Of a DNA stretch of 64,000 bases, positions 53,248-60,661 are shown piece by piece. The notes below the pieces were generated by a model. That model saw nothing but the letters and a program-made list of their open reading frames with translations. It ran no database searches and had not been told where the DNA came from. The translations under genes were made by a program, and so were the position numbers. The stretch covers positions 643 through 64,642 of the forward strand of contig NZ_AXAJ01000001.1 in assembly GCF_000472445.1 (NCBI RefSeq). Reading direction: 5' to 3'. Position 1 is the stretch's first letter. Every line of letters starts with the position of its first letter. This DNA comes from Burkholderia sp. WSM2230. Its GTDB lineage: Bacteria; Pseudomonadota; Gammaproteobacteria; Burkholderiales; Burkholderiaceae.

Positions 53248-53709
53248 TCAGGATTTCGTGGGGCGCCCCGTTTTTACCTGCTCAACTGCTGAGACTGCGG
53301 CGAGCAGACGCTTTTCCGCCGCCGATTCCAGCAACAGCAGGCCCGCGCGCAGAAGCTCGCTTTTCTTGACAGAGACACCCGCTGCCAGGCATTTCTGTTT
53401 GAGCGCCGCGATCTTCTCATAGTCCGACTTCGGCATCGTGAAGCTATCGCGTACCACCTTTTCCTTTTTAGCGCGCCGGGATTTCGTACCCGCCGCCGCT
53501 TTGACCGGCGCTGGCTCGACCTTGGCAGGTGCCGCCTTGACTTCGGCCGTGGCCTTCAACGCCCTCTTTGTCGGTGCCTTTTTCTTGCGCGCATCCGCGT
53601 TCGACGCTACCGCCTGCGCTTCGCCGTCAGCGGCGTTCACGCGTTCGGCTGCTTTGGGAAAATGAAATGCCTTGCTGGTTGCTTTTTTCGTGGTTGTCTG
53701 AGTCATCAT
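53248..53709 (-). CDS. Lys/Ala-rich protein with ribbon-helix-helix-like C-terminus
   Basis: The product is 153 residues. The first ~85 residues are histone-H1-like: Lys, Ala, Pro and Thr rich (KKKAPTKRALKAT, AAPAKVEPAPVKAAAG, SRRAKKEKV). The C-terminal ~65 residues read VVRDSFTMPKSDYEKIAALKQKC, then SVKKSELLRAGLLLLES, which looks like a ribbon-helix-helix DNA-binding fold (strand, two helices, with a 'SELLRAG' second helix). It is probably a nucleoid-associated or polyanion-binding protein. The neighbour upstream on this strand is a CYTH-CHAD protein that should bind polyphosphate, so polyphosphate is another possible ligand. It may start at either of two adjacent ATGs. Confidence 0.7.
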   Translation of the reverse strand: MMTQTTTKKATSKAFHFPKAAERVNAADGEAQAVASNADARKKKAPTKRALKATAEVKAAPAKVEPAPVKAAAGTKSRRAKKEKVVRDSFTMPKSDYEKIAALKQKCLAAGVSVKKSELLRAGLLLLESAAEKRLLAAVSAVEQVKTGRPTKS

Positions 53710-53721
53710 GGTTCTCGTCGC

Positions 53722-53750
53722 TATAACGGTATAAACAGTATATACGGTTT
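53722..53750. promoter_or_regulatory. TATA-rich repeats before the ribbon-helix-helix gene
   Basis: The 99-base gap has an AT-rich island with the palindrome GTATATAC (53738-53745) and two related ACGGT/TATA units (TATAACGGTATA, TATATACGGTT). On the minus strand TATACT is a good -10. Ribbon-helix-helix proteins often bind such repeats at their own promoters, so autoregulation is possible. Confidence 0.35.
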
Positions 53751-53808
53751 TGCGTCGAGCCCGGCGGCAGCCGTCTTCCGGCTTACTGGGCCACGTCCCT
53801 TCAGGACA

Positions 53809-55341
53809 TCAATGCGGCGGTGACAGGCGCCGGAAGCGCTTCCATAACACTTGCAGTGCGTCATGGTCGGCCGCGACGCGGGAGGCGAGGTAACCCCGTG
53901 CATACCCGACGCCGGTCGCCGTTGCCTGGCGTTCCGACGCCAGTGTTTTAAGCAGGCCGTCTGCAACGACGACATCGTTGCGCCAGCCCAGGTCGTCCTG
54001 AAGCTTGCTGAGCGACGCCACATAGTGGCGCACGACCTGCTTTGGATAGAGAGACGCAAAGAACTCGGTGGCGTATCGCAGCTTCTTTGCGGCAATGCGC
54101 GCGCGATGACGCCGATGAGGATCAAGGTCCGGCAGGTTACGGCCACGCTTGAGCAGCCTTTCATGTCGCCTGGATAGCGTCTTGCCTGCGAATTTGACGA
54201 TGGACCTATTCAATGTGGCGCGTTTGTCGTCGTTCAGACTTGCCCGCCAGCTTGCCTGATGGAGCCAGCGCGTAAGCTCGAGAATGAGCCGCGTGTAGCG
54301 CACGGAGTCGACCGCCGCTGCGGCGCGGCTCCGGTTTTCTTTGGCAATTTCTCTCGCCGCCTGTGTGACTGCGGCCGCGTGTGTGTCATCCGGTGCGCCG
54401 TCGAACGCAGTCGGCAGCGTCGCGTTGGCTATGACCTCCCAGTCGCGTGCCGCGCCGAGTTCGCCCGCGATCCAGCGCAGTTCTTCCTGAAAGAAGGGCG
54501 GCGCTGTTATCACGCCTTCGAAAAGATCAAGCGCGGAACGCAGCCGCCGCAGGCCGACACGCATCTGGTGAACGCATGAAGGATCGTGGCCGGACACGAC
54601 GCCCCTCTCGTTGCCATGTATCTGGGCAAGGCAATTTTCGGCAACACGCCGGAATGCCTGCTCGACGGTATCGGCCTTTTTCAGCTTTAGAGGCTCGGCA
54701 CGGACCGGCTCGCTATGCTGCTGCACGACCAGCTCGTAGCCCCGGCTTCCCTTGCTGGCATAGCCAATACTCAAAGGCACGGTTTCAAGCAGATCGAGCG
54801 CGAACTGGTAGAGGTGATCGGGCTCACCATGCTTGAGCTCCATCTCGACTTCACGAATCGGAGCGGCCGCCTCGCCGGCCTTGACGGCCCCTTCGTCCAG
54901 CGCGAGTTCGATTTCGTCGCCTTCCGGCAGACGCAGCAGCGAAACAGACCGTTCGACCTCCGTGACGAAAACCGGCTTCAGGCGATTCACCAGGTCGGCG
55001 TCGCGCAAGAGCTTGCCGATATTGGAATCTTTCAGGTTGTCGACCGGGAGCGCCGCGGGATCAGGCGCCTTGCCGTTCAGCGTGCACTCGATTTCCTCAC
55101 GCTCGTAAAGGCCTGCGCGGGGCGATCCGTTGGTTTTCAGTGTCTGCACATGATGGTCGCCCGCCGTGCGAACACGCAGCGACGCTCCGCACCGGTATAG
55201 CGCGAGGTCGTCGGTATCGAAGTAAGTGCTGAACAGACGTTCAGTGTGAGGTGCCTCGGTCAGTAGAGATGCGAGGAAAGGCGATTCGCGCAACTTCTTC
55301 GCCTGTCCTGCTGGAAACTGCATTTTCAGCTCGCGTTCCAT
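53809..55341 (-). CDS. CYTH and CHAD domain protein
   Basis: The product is 510 residues from the ATG at 55341, which has AGGGAGA upstream and gives the CYTH signature at the very start (MERELKMQF, the ExExK motif). The CYTH domain covers about 1-205 (SLRVRTAGDHHVQTLK, EREEIE, LVFVTEVERS-like strands), forming a tunnel for triphosphate-containing substrates. The CHAD domain (about 225-505) is helical and rich in conserved His/Arg/Lys, such as VHQMRVGLRRLRSALDLF and HRARIAAKKLRYATEFF, and binds polyphosphate. CYTH-CHAD proteins associate with polyphosphate granules. No polyphosphate kinase gene is near. Confidence 0.92.
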   Translation of the reverse strand: MERELKMQFPAGQAKKLRESPFLASLLTEAPHTERLFSTYFDTDDLALYRCGASLRVRTAGDHHVQTLKTNGSPRAGLYEREEIECTLNGKAPDPAALPVDNLKDSNIGKLLRDADLVNRLKPVFVTEVERSVSLLRLPEGDEIELALDEGAVKAGEAAAPIREVEMELKHGEPDHLYQFALDLLETVPLSIGYASKGSRGYELVVQQHSEPVRAEPLKLKKADTVEQAFRRVAENCLAQIHGNERGVVSGHDPSCVHQMRVGLRRLRSALDLFEGVITAPPFFQEELRWIAGELGAARDWEVIANATLPTAFDGAPDDTHAAAVTQAAREIAKENRSRAAAAVDSVRYTRLILELTRWLHQASWRASLNDDKRATLNRSIVKFAGKTLSRRHERLLKRGRNLPDLDPHRRHRARIAAKKLRYATEFFASLYPKQVVRHYVASLSKLQDDLGWRNDVVVADGLLKTLASERQATATGVGYARGYLASRVAADHDALQVLWKRFRRLSPPH

Positions 55342-55464
55342 GACTGTCTCCCTGAAGCTGCGCCGGAAGTCGAGGGCGCAGCGTTCCGCCGTCAGGGTAG
55401 TGTAGTCCATCCGGCGGCGCGCTCTAAGCGCCGACGCGCGCGACGCGTCAAGCAGGCCGAAGGC

Positions 55465-56535
55465 TCACGCGCACTCGTACCAGTTCTTCGAACGGTTGAC
55501 GATTCGGACAACGAGCAGCATGACCGGCACCTCGATAAGCACGCCCACGACGGTCGCGAGTGCAGCGCCGGAGTCGAAACCGAACAGGCCGATCGCAGTG
55601 GCAACGGCCAGTTCGAAGAAGTTAGATGCGCCGATCAGGGCCGACGGGCAGGCAATGTTGTGCTTTTCGCCGACCGCCCGGTTAAGCCAGTACGCCAGCG
55701 CCGAATTGAAGAACACCTGGATCAGGATCGGCACGGCGAGCAGGACGATGACGAGCGGCTGCTTGAGGATAGCCTCGCCCTGAAAGGCGAACAGCAGCAC
55801 CAATGTAGCGAGCAGCGCCGTGATCGACCAGGGACCGATCTTCGCCATTGCGGCTTCGAACGCGGACTCCCCCCTGGCCAGCAGCAGCTTGCGCAGGATC
55901 TGCGCGAGGAGCACCGGAATGACGATGTAGAGCGCGACCGACGTGAGCAGCGTTGCCCACGGCACCGTAATGGCGGAAATACCGAGCAGCAGGCCAACGA
56001 GGGGCGCAAACGCGACCACCATGATGCTGTCGTTGAGCGCCACCTGCGAGAGCGTGAAAAGCGGATCGCCGCCGGTAAGACGACTCCAGACAAACACCAT
56101 TGCCGTGCAGGGCGCTGCGGCAAGCAGGATCAGTCCGGCCACATAGCTGTCGAGCTGCGCAGCGGGCAGCATTGGTGCGAACAGATTCTTGATGAACAAC
56201 CAGGCGAGGAACGCCATCGTAAAAGGCTTGACTAGCCAGTTCACGACGAGCGTGACGCCGATTCCACGCATATGTTGCCGCACTTCATGCAGCGAGCCGA
56301 AGTCGACCTTGACTAGCATCGGGATGATCATCACCCAGATCAGCAGTCCTACCGGGAGGTTGATCTGGGCGTACTGCATCCGGCCAACTGCCTGAAACAC
56401 GCCGGGCAAAACCTGGCCAAGCAGGATGCCTGCGACAATGCACAATGCGACCCAGACGGTCAGGTATCGTTCGAAAAAGCCGATGGCTGGTGTGGAAGCG
56501 GTGCTGCACGAAGCGGCGACGTTGGGGGCGTTCAT
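55465..56535 (-). CDS. acr3: ACR3-family arsenite efflux permease
   Basis: The product is 356 residues with ten predicted helices. The TM4 Cys needed for arsenite transport is present (Cys143 in AAPCTAMVFVW), as is the ACR3 pattern FERYLTVWVALCIVAGILLGQ near the N-terminus and ALNDSIMVV in TM5. It exports As(III) from the cytoplasm using the proton gradient. It is the last gene of the ars operon, 23 bases after arsC. The alternative label 'arsB' is common but belongs to another family. Confidence 0.94.
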   Translation of the reverse strand: MNAPNVAASCSTASTPAIGFFERYLTVWVALCIVAGILLGQVLPGVFQAVGRMQYAQINLPVGLLIWVMIIPMLVKVDFGSLHEVRQHMRGIGVTLVVNWLVKPFTMAFLAWLFIKNLFAPMLPAAQLDSYVAGLILLAAAPCTAMVFVWSRLTGGDPLFTLSQVALNDSIMVVAFAPLVGLLLGISAITVPWATLLTSVALYIVIPVLLAQILRKLLLARGESAFEAAMAKIGPWSITALLATLVLLFAFQGEAILKQPLVIVLLAVPILIQVFFNSALAYWLNRAVGEKHNIACPSALIGASNFFELAVATAIGLFGFDSGAALATVVGVLIEVPVMLLVVRIVNRSKNWYECA

Positions 56536-56558
56536 GAAAACAATTCGATCGGGAAAGT

Positions 56559-57074
56559 TCAGCTTTGCAGAATGTCGTCGAGTGCGCGTTGAAGCTCGGC
56601 ATCGTTCAAACGGTCTATGGGAAGTTCAAGCAACTGCAGCATGCGATAGCCGATGGCCTGGCGCGTGAGCTCGAACGCCTGACGCTTGCCTTCATCGCCG
56701 CCGAGCGCGTTCGACGGATCGGCATAGCCCCAATGCACTTTAACCGGACTACCCGGCCATAACGGACATGCCTCGGCGGCCGCGCTGTCGCATACGGTAA
56801 TGACAATGCGCATATGCGGGGCATCGTCGCGCGCGAATTCATCCCAGCTCTTGCTGCGATATCCGCTGACGTCGATACCCGCCCGCGTGAGCGTTTCGAT
56901 AGCGAATGGATTTACCCGGCCGCCTGGCGAGCTGCCCGCGCTGAATGCGCGCACATTCTTGCTTCGTTTCGAAGCAAGGTGATTCAGCATGGCTTCGCCG
57001 AGTACGCTGCGCGCGGAGTTGTGCGTGCACAAGATCAATACGTTGGTCGTCACACGCGCCTCATTGAACTGCAT
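56559..57074 (-). CDS. arsC: Arsenate reductase, low-molecular-weight phosphatase type
   Basis: The product is 171 residues from the ATG at 57074 (a GTG at 57053 is possible). The P-loop is CTHNSARS (Cys16 to Arg22, Cx5R), as in thioredoxin- or glutaredoxin-coupled ArsC of the LMW-PTP group. VCDSAAAEACPLWPG carries two further Cys residues in the expected redox loop. It reduces As(V) to As(III) for export by ACR3. It starts 49 bases after arsR. Confidence 0.93.
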   Translation of the reverse strand: MQFNEARVTTNVLILCTHNSARSVLGEAMLNHLASKRSKNVRAFSAGSSPGGRVNPFAIETLTRAGIDVSGYRSKSWDEFARDDAPHMRIVITVCDSAAAEACPLWPGSPVKVHWGYADPSNALGGDEGKRQAFELTRQAIGYRMLQLLELPIDRLNDAELQRALDDILQS

Positions 57075-57123
57075 GCCGGACTCAGCAGCATGGCGATTTG
57101 ACCGGACCACCGATAAAAGCGCT

Positions 57124-57459
57124 TCATGACTGCTTCTCTGTGGAGGAAGAACAGGCCTGGGCCGCCGAACACGGGTTGCCGCCACAGCAGTTCTCGGTGA
57201 GATAAGCCAGCAGGCCGTTCATCGTTGAAAAATTCGCGCAGTAGAAGACAAACCGGCCTTCCTGACGGCTCGTGACGAGTTGCGCGTGCGACAGTTCCTT
57301 CAAATGGAATGAAAGGGACGACGGCGCGACGTCCAGCCGCGTGGCGATCTGGCCGGCGGGCATGCCTTCGGGGCCTGCCTCTACCAGCGCGCGAAACACT
57401 GCGAGCCGCGACTCATGTGCGAGTGCCGCCAAAGCGGCGACGGTGTGGTTCGTTTCCAT
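57124..57459 (-). CDS. arsR: ArsR-family arsenic-responsive repressor
   Basis: The product is 111 residues from the ATG at 57459. The winged helix (about 8-80) has DVAPSSLSFHLKELSHAQLV as recognition helix. As(III) would be bound by Cys residues: Cys91, Cys92, Cys97 and Cys103 in a C-terminal ENCCGGNPCSAAQAC cluster, with Cys74 in the wing region, instead of the CVC motif of E. coli ArsR. Repression is lifted when As(III) binds. A TTG at 57495 with GGGAG upstream is an alternative start, but that TTG lies in the likely -35 box; see the promoter entry. Confidence 0.93.
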   Translation of the reverse strand: METNHTVAALAALAHESRLAVFRALVEAGPEGMPAGQIATRLDVAPSSLSFHLKELSHAQLVTSRQEGRFVFYCANFSTMNGLLAYLTENCCGGNPCSAAQACSSSTEKQS

Positions 57460-57461
57460 TG

Positions 57462-57495
57462 TTCGATAATAGTCGAAATGTCGAGCGAATGGCAA
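57462..57495 (-). promoter_or_regulatory. ars operon promoter with operator over the -10 box
   Basis: On the minus strand TTGCCA (plus 57490-57495) and TATTAT (57466-57471) are separated by 18 bases, a good sigma70 promoter (5/6 at both boxes). An inverted repeat TTCGA-N6-TCGAA (57462-57477) covers the -10, ideal for repression by ArsR. The -10 ends 6 bases before the ATG, so transcription should begin at or next to the start codon. Confidence 0.6.
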
Positions 57496-57608
57496 GGGCT
57501 ACTCCCGCGAAGCGCTTTCGCGCCTGGTGTCTAAATGGGAAATTCCAGCTGGCTTCCGCGGGCTATTCAGATCGTCCGTGGCGCGCCGTAAACCTTGAGG
57601 GTAAACGC

Positions 57609-57635
57609 TAAACACTAAACGGCAGACCGCGATGG
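57609..57635 (+). promoter_or_regulatory. Possible sigma28-type promoter for the chemoreceptor gene
   Basis: TAAA (57609-57612) then 15 bases then CGCGATGG (57628-57635) partly fits TAAA-N15-GCCGATAA, with CGAT at the right place. It lies 52 bases upstream of the chemoreceptor ATG. Two other CTAAAC-like copies nearby weaken the call. Confidence 0.28.
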
Positions 57636-57686
57636 TGTTTAACAACCTGCCACGGCACCGTATCCACCCCTTTTTTTCAGCCTTGA

Positions 57687-59240
57687 ATGAAACTCGCATT
57701 GAAGCTTCCCCTCGGCTTTGCCGCGGCACTCTTCCTCATGTTTGCCGGCGCCATGTACGGCCTGTATTCGATGCAGCGCTCGCTTGGGGAGTACGACGAA
57801 CTTGTGCGGGTCCACGTCGCCAATGAGCGGATGGCCGCGAACATTCTCGTCAACTTCAAACTGCAGGTTCAGGAATGGAAAGACGTGCTGTTGCGCGGCA
57901 AGGACCCGGTGAAACTCGAGAAGGGCTGGGCCGCCTTCGAGAAACAGGAGCGTCTCGTCGACGAGCAGACGAAAGCGTTGCTCTCCACGCTCGACGACGC
58001 CCGCACACGTGCGCTCGTCGAGCAGTTCGCCAACGCACACGCGAGTATGGGCAACGGCTATCGCAAGGGTCTGGAAGCATTCAAGGCCACGGATTTCGAG
58101 CCGACAGCGGGCGACCGGGCCGTGGCCGGCGTCGACCGTCAACCGGCGCGCTTGCTGGGTGACGTGGTCGAACAGATCGCGACGAAAACCGCGGCGATGT
58201 CCGCGCAAGCCGATAGCGACGCGCGTCGCGCGGGGGCAATCAGTCTGGCGCTGATGATGGGTGCTTTCGCAGCCGGACTGGGCGGCGCAATCCTGTTTAG
58301 CCGCTCCATCACCCGACCGCTCACAACTGCAGTAGACATAGCGCGCAGCGTTGCGCAGGGCGACCTGACCTCCGAGATACATGCGGATCGCGCGGACGAG
58401 CTCGGCTCTTTGCTGAGAGCTCTTGCCGACATGCAGTCCAGTCTGTTGCGCGTCGTGAGCACCGTGCGCCGCAACGCGGATGGCGTGGCAATGGCGAGCT
58501 CGGAAATTGCGGCAGGCAATCTGAGCCTGTCCGCGCGCACGGAGGAGCAGGCCGCCTCTCTGGAGCAAACCGCCGCCAGCATGGAAGAATTGACGGGTAC
58601 CGTACGTCAGAATGCCGGTAACGCGGGGCTTGCATCGTCGCTTGCTGAAAAGGCGTCCGACACTGCGACCTCTGGCGGCGCCGTGATGCAGAGCGTCGTC
58701 CAGACCATGGAAGGTATCAGCGAGAGTTCGTCCGAGGTTGGCGAGATCATCGCCGTGATCGAGGGCATCGCTTTTCAAACCAACATCCTGGCATTGAACG
58801 CTGCGGTCGAGGCTGCGCGCGCCGGCGAGCAGGGGCGAGGATTTGCGGTCGTCGCCGGCGAAGTGCGTGCGCTCGCGCAGCGAAGCGCGACGGCCGCGAA
58901 GGAAGTAAAAGCGCTGATCAGCCAGTCATCGGAGCGCGTGGCGGCGGGCTCTGATCTCGTGCGAAATGCTGGTGGAATCATCGACGACATCGTCAGGTCG
59001 GTGCATCAGGTGAAGACTGTCATTGCTGATATCTCGGCGGCATCCAACGAGCAGAGTACGGGCATCGAGCAGGTCAATCACGCCGTAGTGCAGATGGACC
59101 ATGTGACGCAGCAAAACGCTGCACTGGTCGAACAGGCCTCGGCGGCGGCCCAGGCGATGGCGGAACAGGCAAGGTCTTTGCGCGACGCCGTCGCTGTATT
59201 CCGCACCGATCACGCGACGCAGCGGGTCGCGCTCAGATAG
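57687..59240 (+). CDS. Methyl-accepting chemotaxis protein
   Basis: The product is 517 residues. TM1 (about 7-27), a periplasmic four-helix domain (about 28-190) and TM2 (about 191-213) come first, then HAMP (about 214-267) and the signalling domain. The latter has the conserved tip with GEIIAVIEGIAFQTNILALN, then EAARAGEQGRGFAVVAGEVR. Glu/Gln pairs such as EEQAASLEQTAASMEEL are likely methylation sites. There is no C-terminal NWETF-type pentapeptide (ends RVALR), so it needs other receptors for efficient methylation. It reports ligand binding to CheA/CheW. The ligand is unknown. There is no Shine-Dalgarno. It is divergent from the ars operon; the 227-base gap serves both. Confidence 0.93.
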   Translation: MKLALKLPLGFAAALFLMFAGAMYGLYSMQRSLGEYDELVRVHVANERMAANILVNFKLQVQEWKDVLLRGKDPVKLEKGWAAFEKQERLVDEQTKALLSTLDDARTRALVEQFANAHASMGNGYRKGLEAFKATDFEPTAGDRAVAGVDRQPARLLGDVVEQIATKTAAMSAQADSDARRAGAISLALMMGAFAAGLGGAILFSRSITRPLTTAVDIARSVAQGDLTSEIHADRADELGSLLRALADMQSSLLRVVSTVRRNADGVAMASSEIAAGNLSLSARTEEQAASLEQTAASMEELTGTVRQNAGNAGLASSLAEKASDTATSGGAVMQSVVQTMEGISESSSEVGEIIAVIEGIAFQTNILALNAAVEAARAGEQGRGFAVVAGEVRALAQRSATAAKEVKALISQSSERVAAGSDLVRNAGGIIDDIVRSVHQVKTVIADISAASNEQSTGIEQVNHAVVQMDHVTQQNAALVEQASAAAQAMAEQARSLRDAVAVFRTDHATQRVALR

Positions 59241-59375
59241 CTCGGGAGGAAGCCACCTCGGTGTCAAGCCATCGCTGCTATCGGGAATGAGTATTGCAAC
59301 CACGTGATGGGCGTCGCGCTAGCCTTTTCGCGCATTCGCAATTGTCACAATGGTCTTCTACCGCGGAGGGCAATC

Positions 59376-59708
59376 ATGGCCGGTCCAGACGACTTCTTCA
59401 AAGGCAGCGTGCTTGCGGGCCTCGCTGTCGGCGTCGGCGCGATTTTGCTGGCGCCGGTGGTGTTACCCGTAGTTGCAGCGCTGTCCCGACCTATCGCGAA
59501 GTCAGCGATGAAGACGGGGGTGATTCTCTTCGACAGAGGACGCGAGGCGGCGGCCGAGATGACGGAGGTCTTCGAAGATCTTGTCGCGGAGGCGCGAGCC
59601 GAGCTCGATCAGTCTCGCCCCGCGGCATCGTCAGCTGACAGCGCGGTTCCCGCCGCCGCGGTAATGGCCCAAACCGTGCAAAGCGAGAGCGAAGGGTCGC
59701 CTCCATGA
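59376..59708 (+). CDS. DUF5132-like small membrane-associated protein
   Basis: The product is 110 residues from the ATG at 59376 (GGAGG upstream). One hydrophobic segment (about 12-36, LAGLAVGVGAILLAPVVLPVVAAL in part) is followed by an amphipathic helix (IAKSAMKTGVILFDRGREAAAEMTE) and an Ala/Ser-rich tail. The helix-loop pattern resembles the DUF5132 family, which occurs with HMA-like proteins and P-type ATPases. Function unknown. Its stop overlaps the next gene by 4 bases (ATGA at 59705-59708). Confidence 0.75.
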   Translation: MAGPDDFFKGSVLAGLAVGVGAILLAPVVLPVVAALSRPIAKSAMKTGVILFDRGREAAAEMTEVFEDLVAEARAELDQSRPAASSADSAVPAAAVMAQTVQSESEGSPP

Positions 59709-60208
59709 ACACCACAGAAGCGTACATATCGCATGTTCTGCCGGGCCGCGTACGTTTGAAAATACCTTCGCGGCGCGGCGACGCTGCGTTCTTCGCGGAC
59801 GTTGCACAGCGGCTGGAGCAATGCGAGGGCGTGAACCGCGTGCGTGCAACTCCGATAACCGCGAGCCTTCTCATCATTCATACGACGAGTCTCGATGCGA
59901 TTGGGGCTTGGGCCTCGCAACAGCAACTATTTTCGTTGCCCGCCGACGCTGCCGAATCTTTGCCGCGTCCGCGCAATCTCCAGATCCCGCGTAATCGGCC
60001 CCGGGCGGCGCTTCCTCCTGCGCGTGACCCGGACGAGCGCCGCGCGCGGCTCATCAGCACGTCCCTGGCCGGCTTGGGTGCATTGCAGACCATACGAGGG
60101 CAGATCTTCGGGCCGGCGATCACGTTGTTCTGGTACGCATATGACGCCCGTCGCGGCCGGCAGTCGCCAGCAGCCGGGACGACATCCTCAAACGACAAAC
60201 CTTCATAA
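59705..60208 (+). CDS. HMA-like domain protein without CxxC
   Basis: The product is 167 residues. The N-terminal ~70 residues have the ferredoxin-like HMA fold signature with VLPGRVRLKIPS, then a strand near VNRVRATPITASLLII, but no Cys pair, so copper or zinc cannot be bound as in classic HMA domains. A basic linker with Pro/Arg (about 85-110) and a C-terminal hydrophobic segment (LISTSLAGLGALQTIRG, then AITLFWYAYD) suggest a membrane-associated tail. It overlaps the DUF5132-like gene by 4 bases. The same PGRxR motif recurs in the next gene and in the P-type ATPase. Confidence 0.82.
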   Translation: MNTTEAYISHVLPGRVRLKIPSRRGDAAFFADVAQRLEQCEGVNRVRATPITASLLIIHTTSLDAIGAWASQQQLFSLPADAAESLPRPRNLQIPRNRPRAALPPARDPDERRARLISTSLAGLGALQTIRGQIFGPAITLFWYAYDARRGRQSPAAGTTSSNDKPS

Positions 60209-60283
60209 CACCGACACATCACGGCAGTCTAATTACGCACGGAGCCGGAATTCCGGCGTAAACGCGCTAATAGCGCCCGTGAA

Positions 60284-60661
60284 ATGCCTGCAAATGTCCC
60301 GCAGCAATACCACTTGGTACCCGGTCGTCTTCGACTGAAAATCGCACGCCTCAAAGGTGACGAGGCGCGTGCGCGACTTGCTGAAACGCAACTGTGTCAG
60401 GTTGACGGCGTGCGCAATGCAAGCGCCAACAGACTCACGGGCAGCCTGATCGTGCGGTTCGATCCGGCTATCGTGACGGTCGCGCAGTTATTCGATGTGC
60501 TATCTACCCACGGGCTGCTCGACGCACGCGTAGTCCCCACGAAGGTAGCGCCTGCGCAGCCCGCCGTCGCCAGCGGATCATTCGCCGATGCGCTCGCCAG
60601 CAAGGCAGTCGAGGCGATTCTGGAGCGTTGCGCAGTGGCCCTGATTGCGGCGGTCCTCTAG
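60284..60661 (+). CDS. Second HMA-like domain protein without CxxC
   Basis: The product is 125 residues. YHLVPGRLRLKIARLKGDEA is the family start, with the strand VDGVRNASANRLTGSLIVRFD and a helix VAQLFDVLSTHGLL. The C-terminus (VEAILERCAVALIAAVL) is hydrophobic and ends immediately at the stop. As in the previous protein, no metal-binding CxxC is present. Its TAG stop shares two bases with the stop of the convergent P-type ATPase gene (CTAG, 60658-60661). Start: ATG at 60284; the ribosome-binding site is weak. Confidence 0.82.
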   Translation: MPANVPQQYHLVPGRLRLKIARLKGDEARARLAETQLCQVDGVRNASANRLTGSLIVRFDPAIVTVAQLFDVLSTHGLLDARVVPTKVAPAQPAVASGSFADALASKAVEAILERCAVALIAAVL

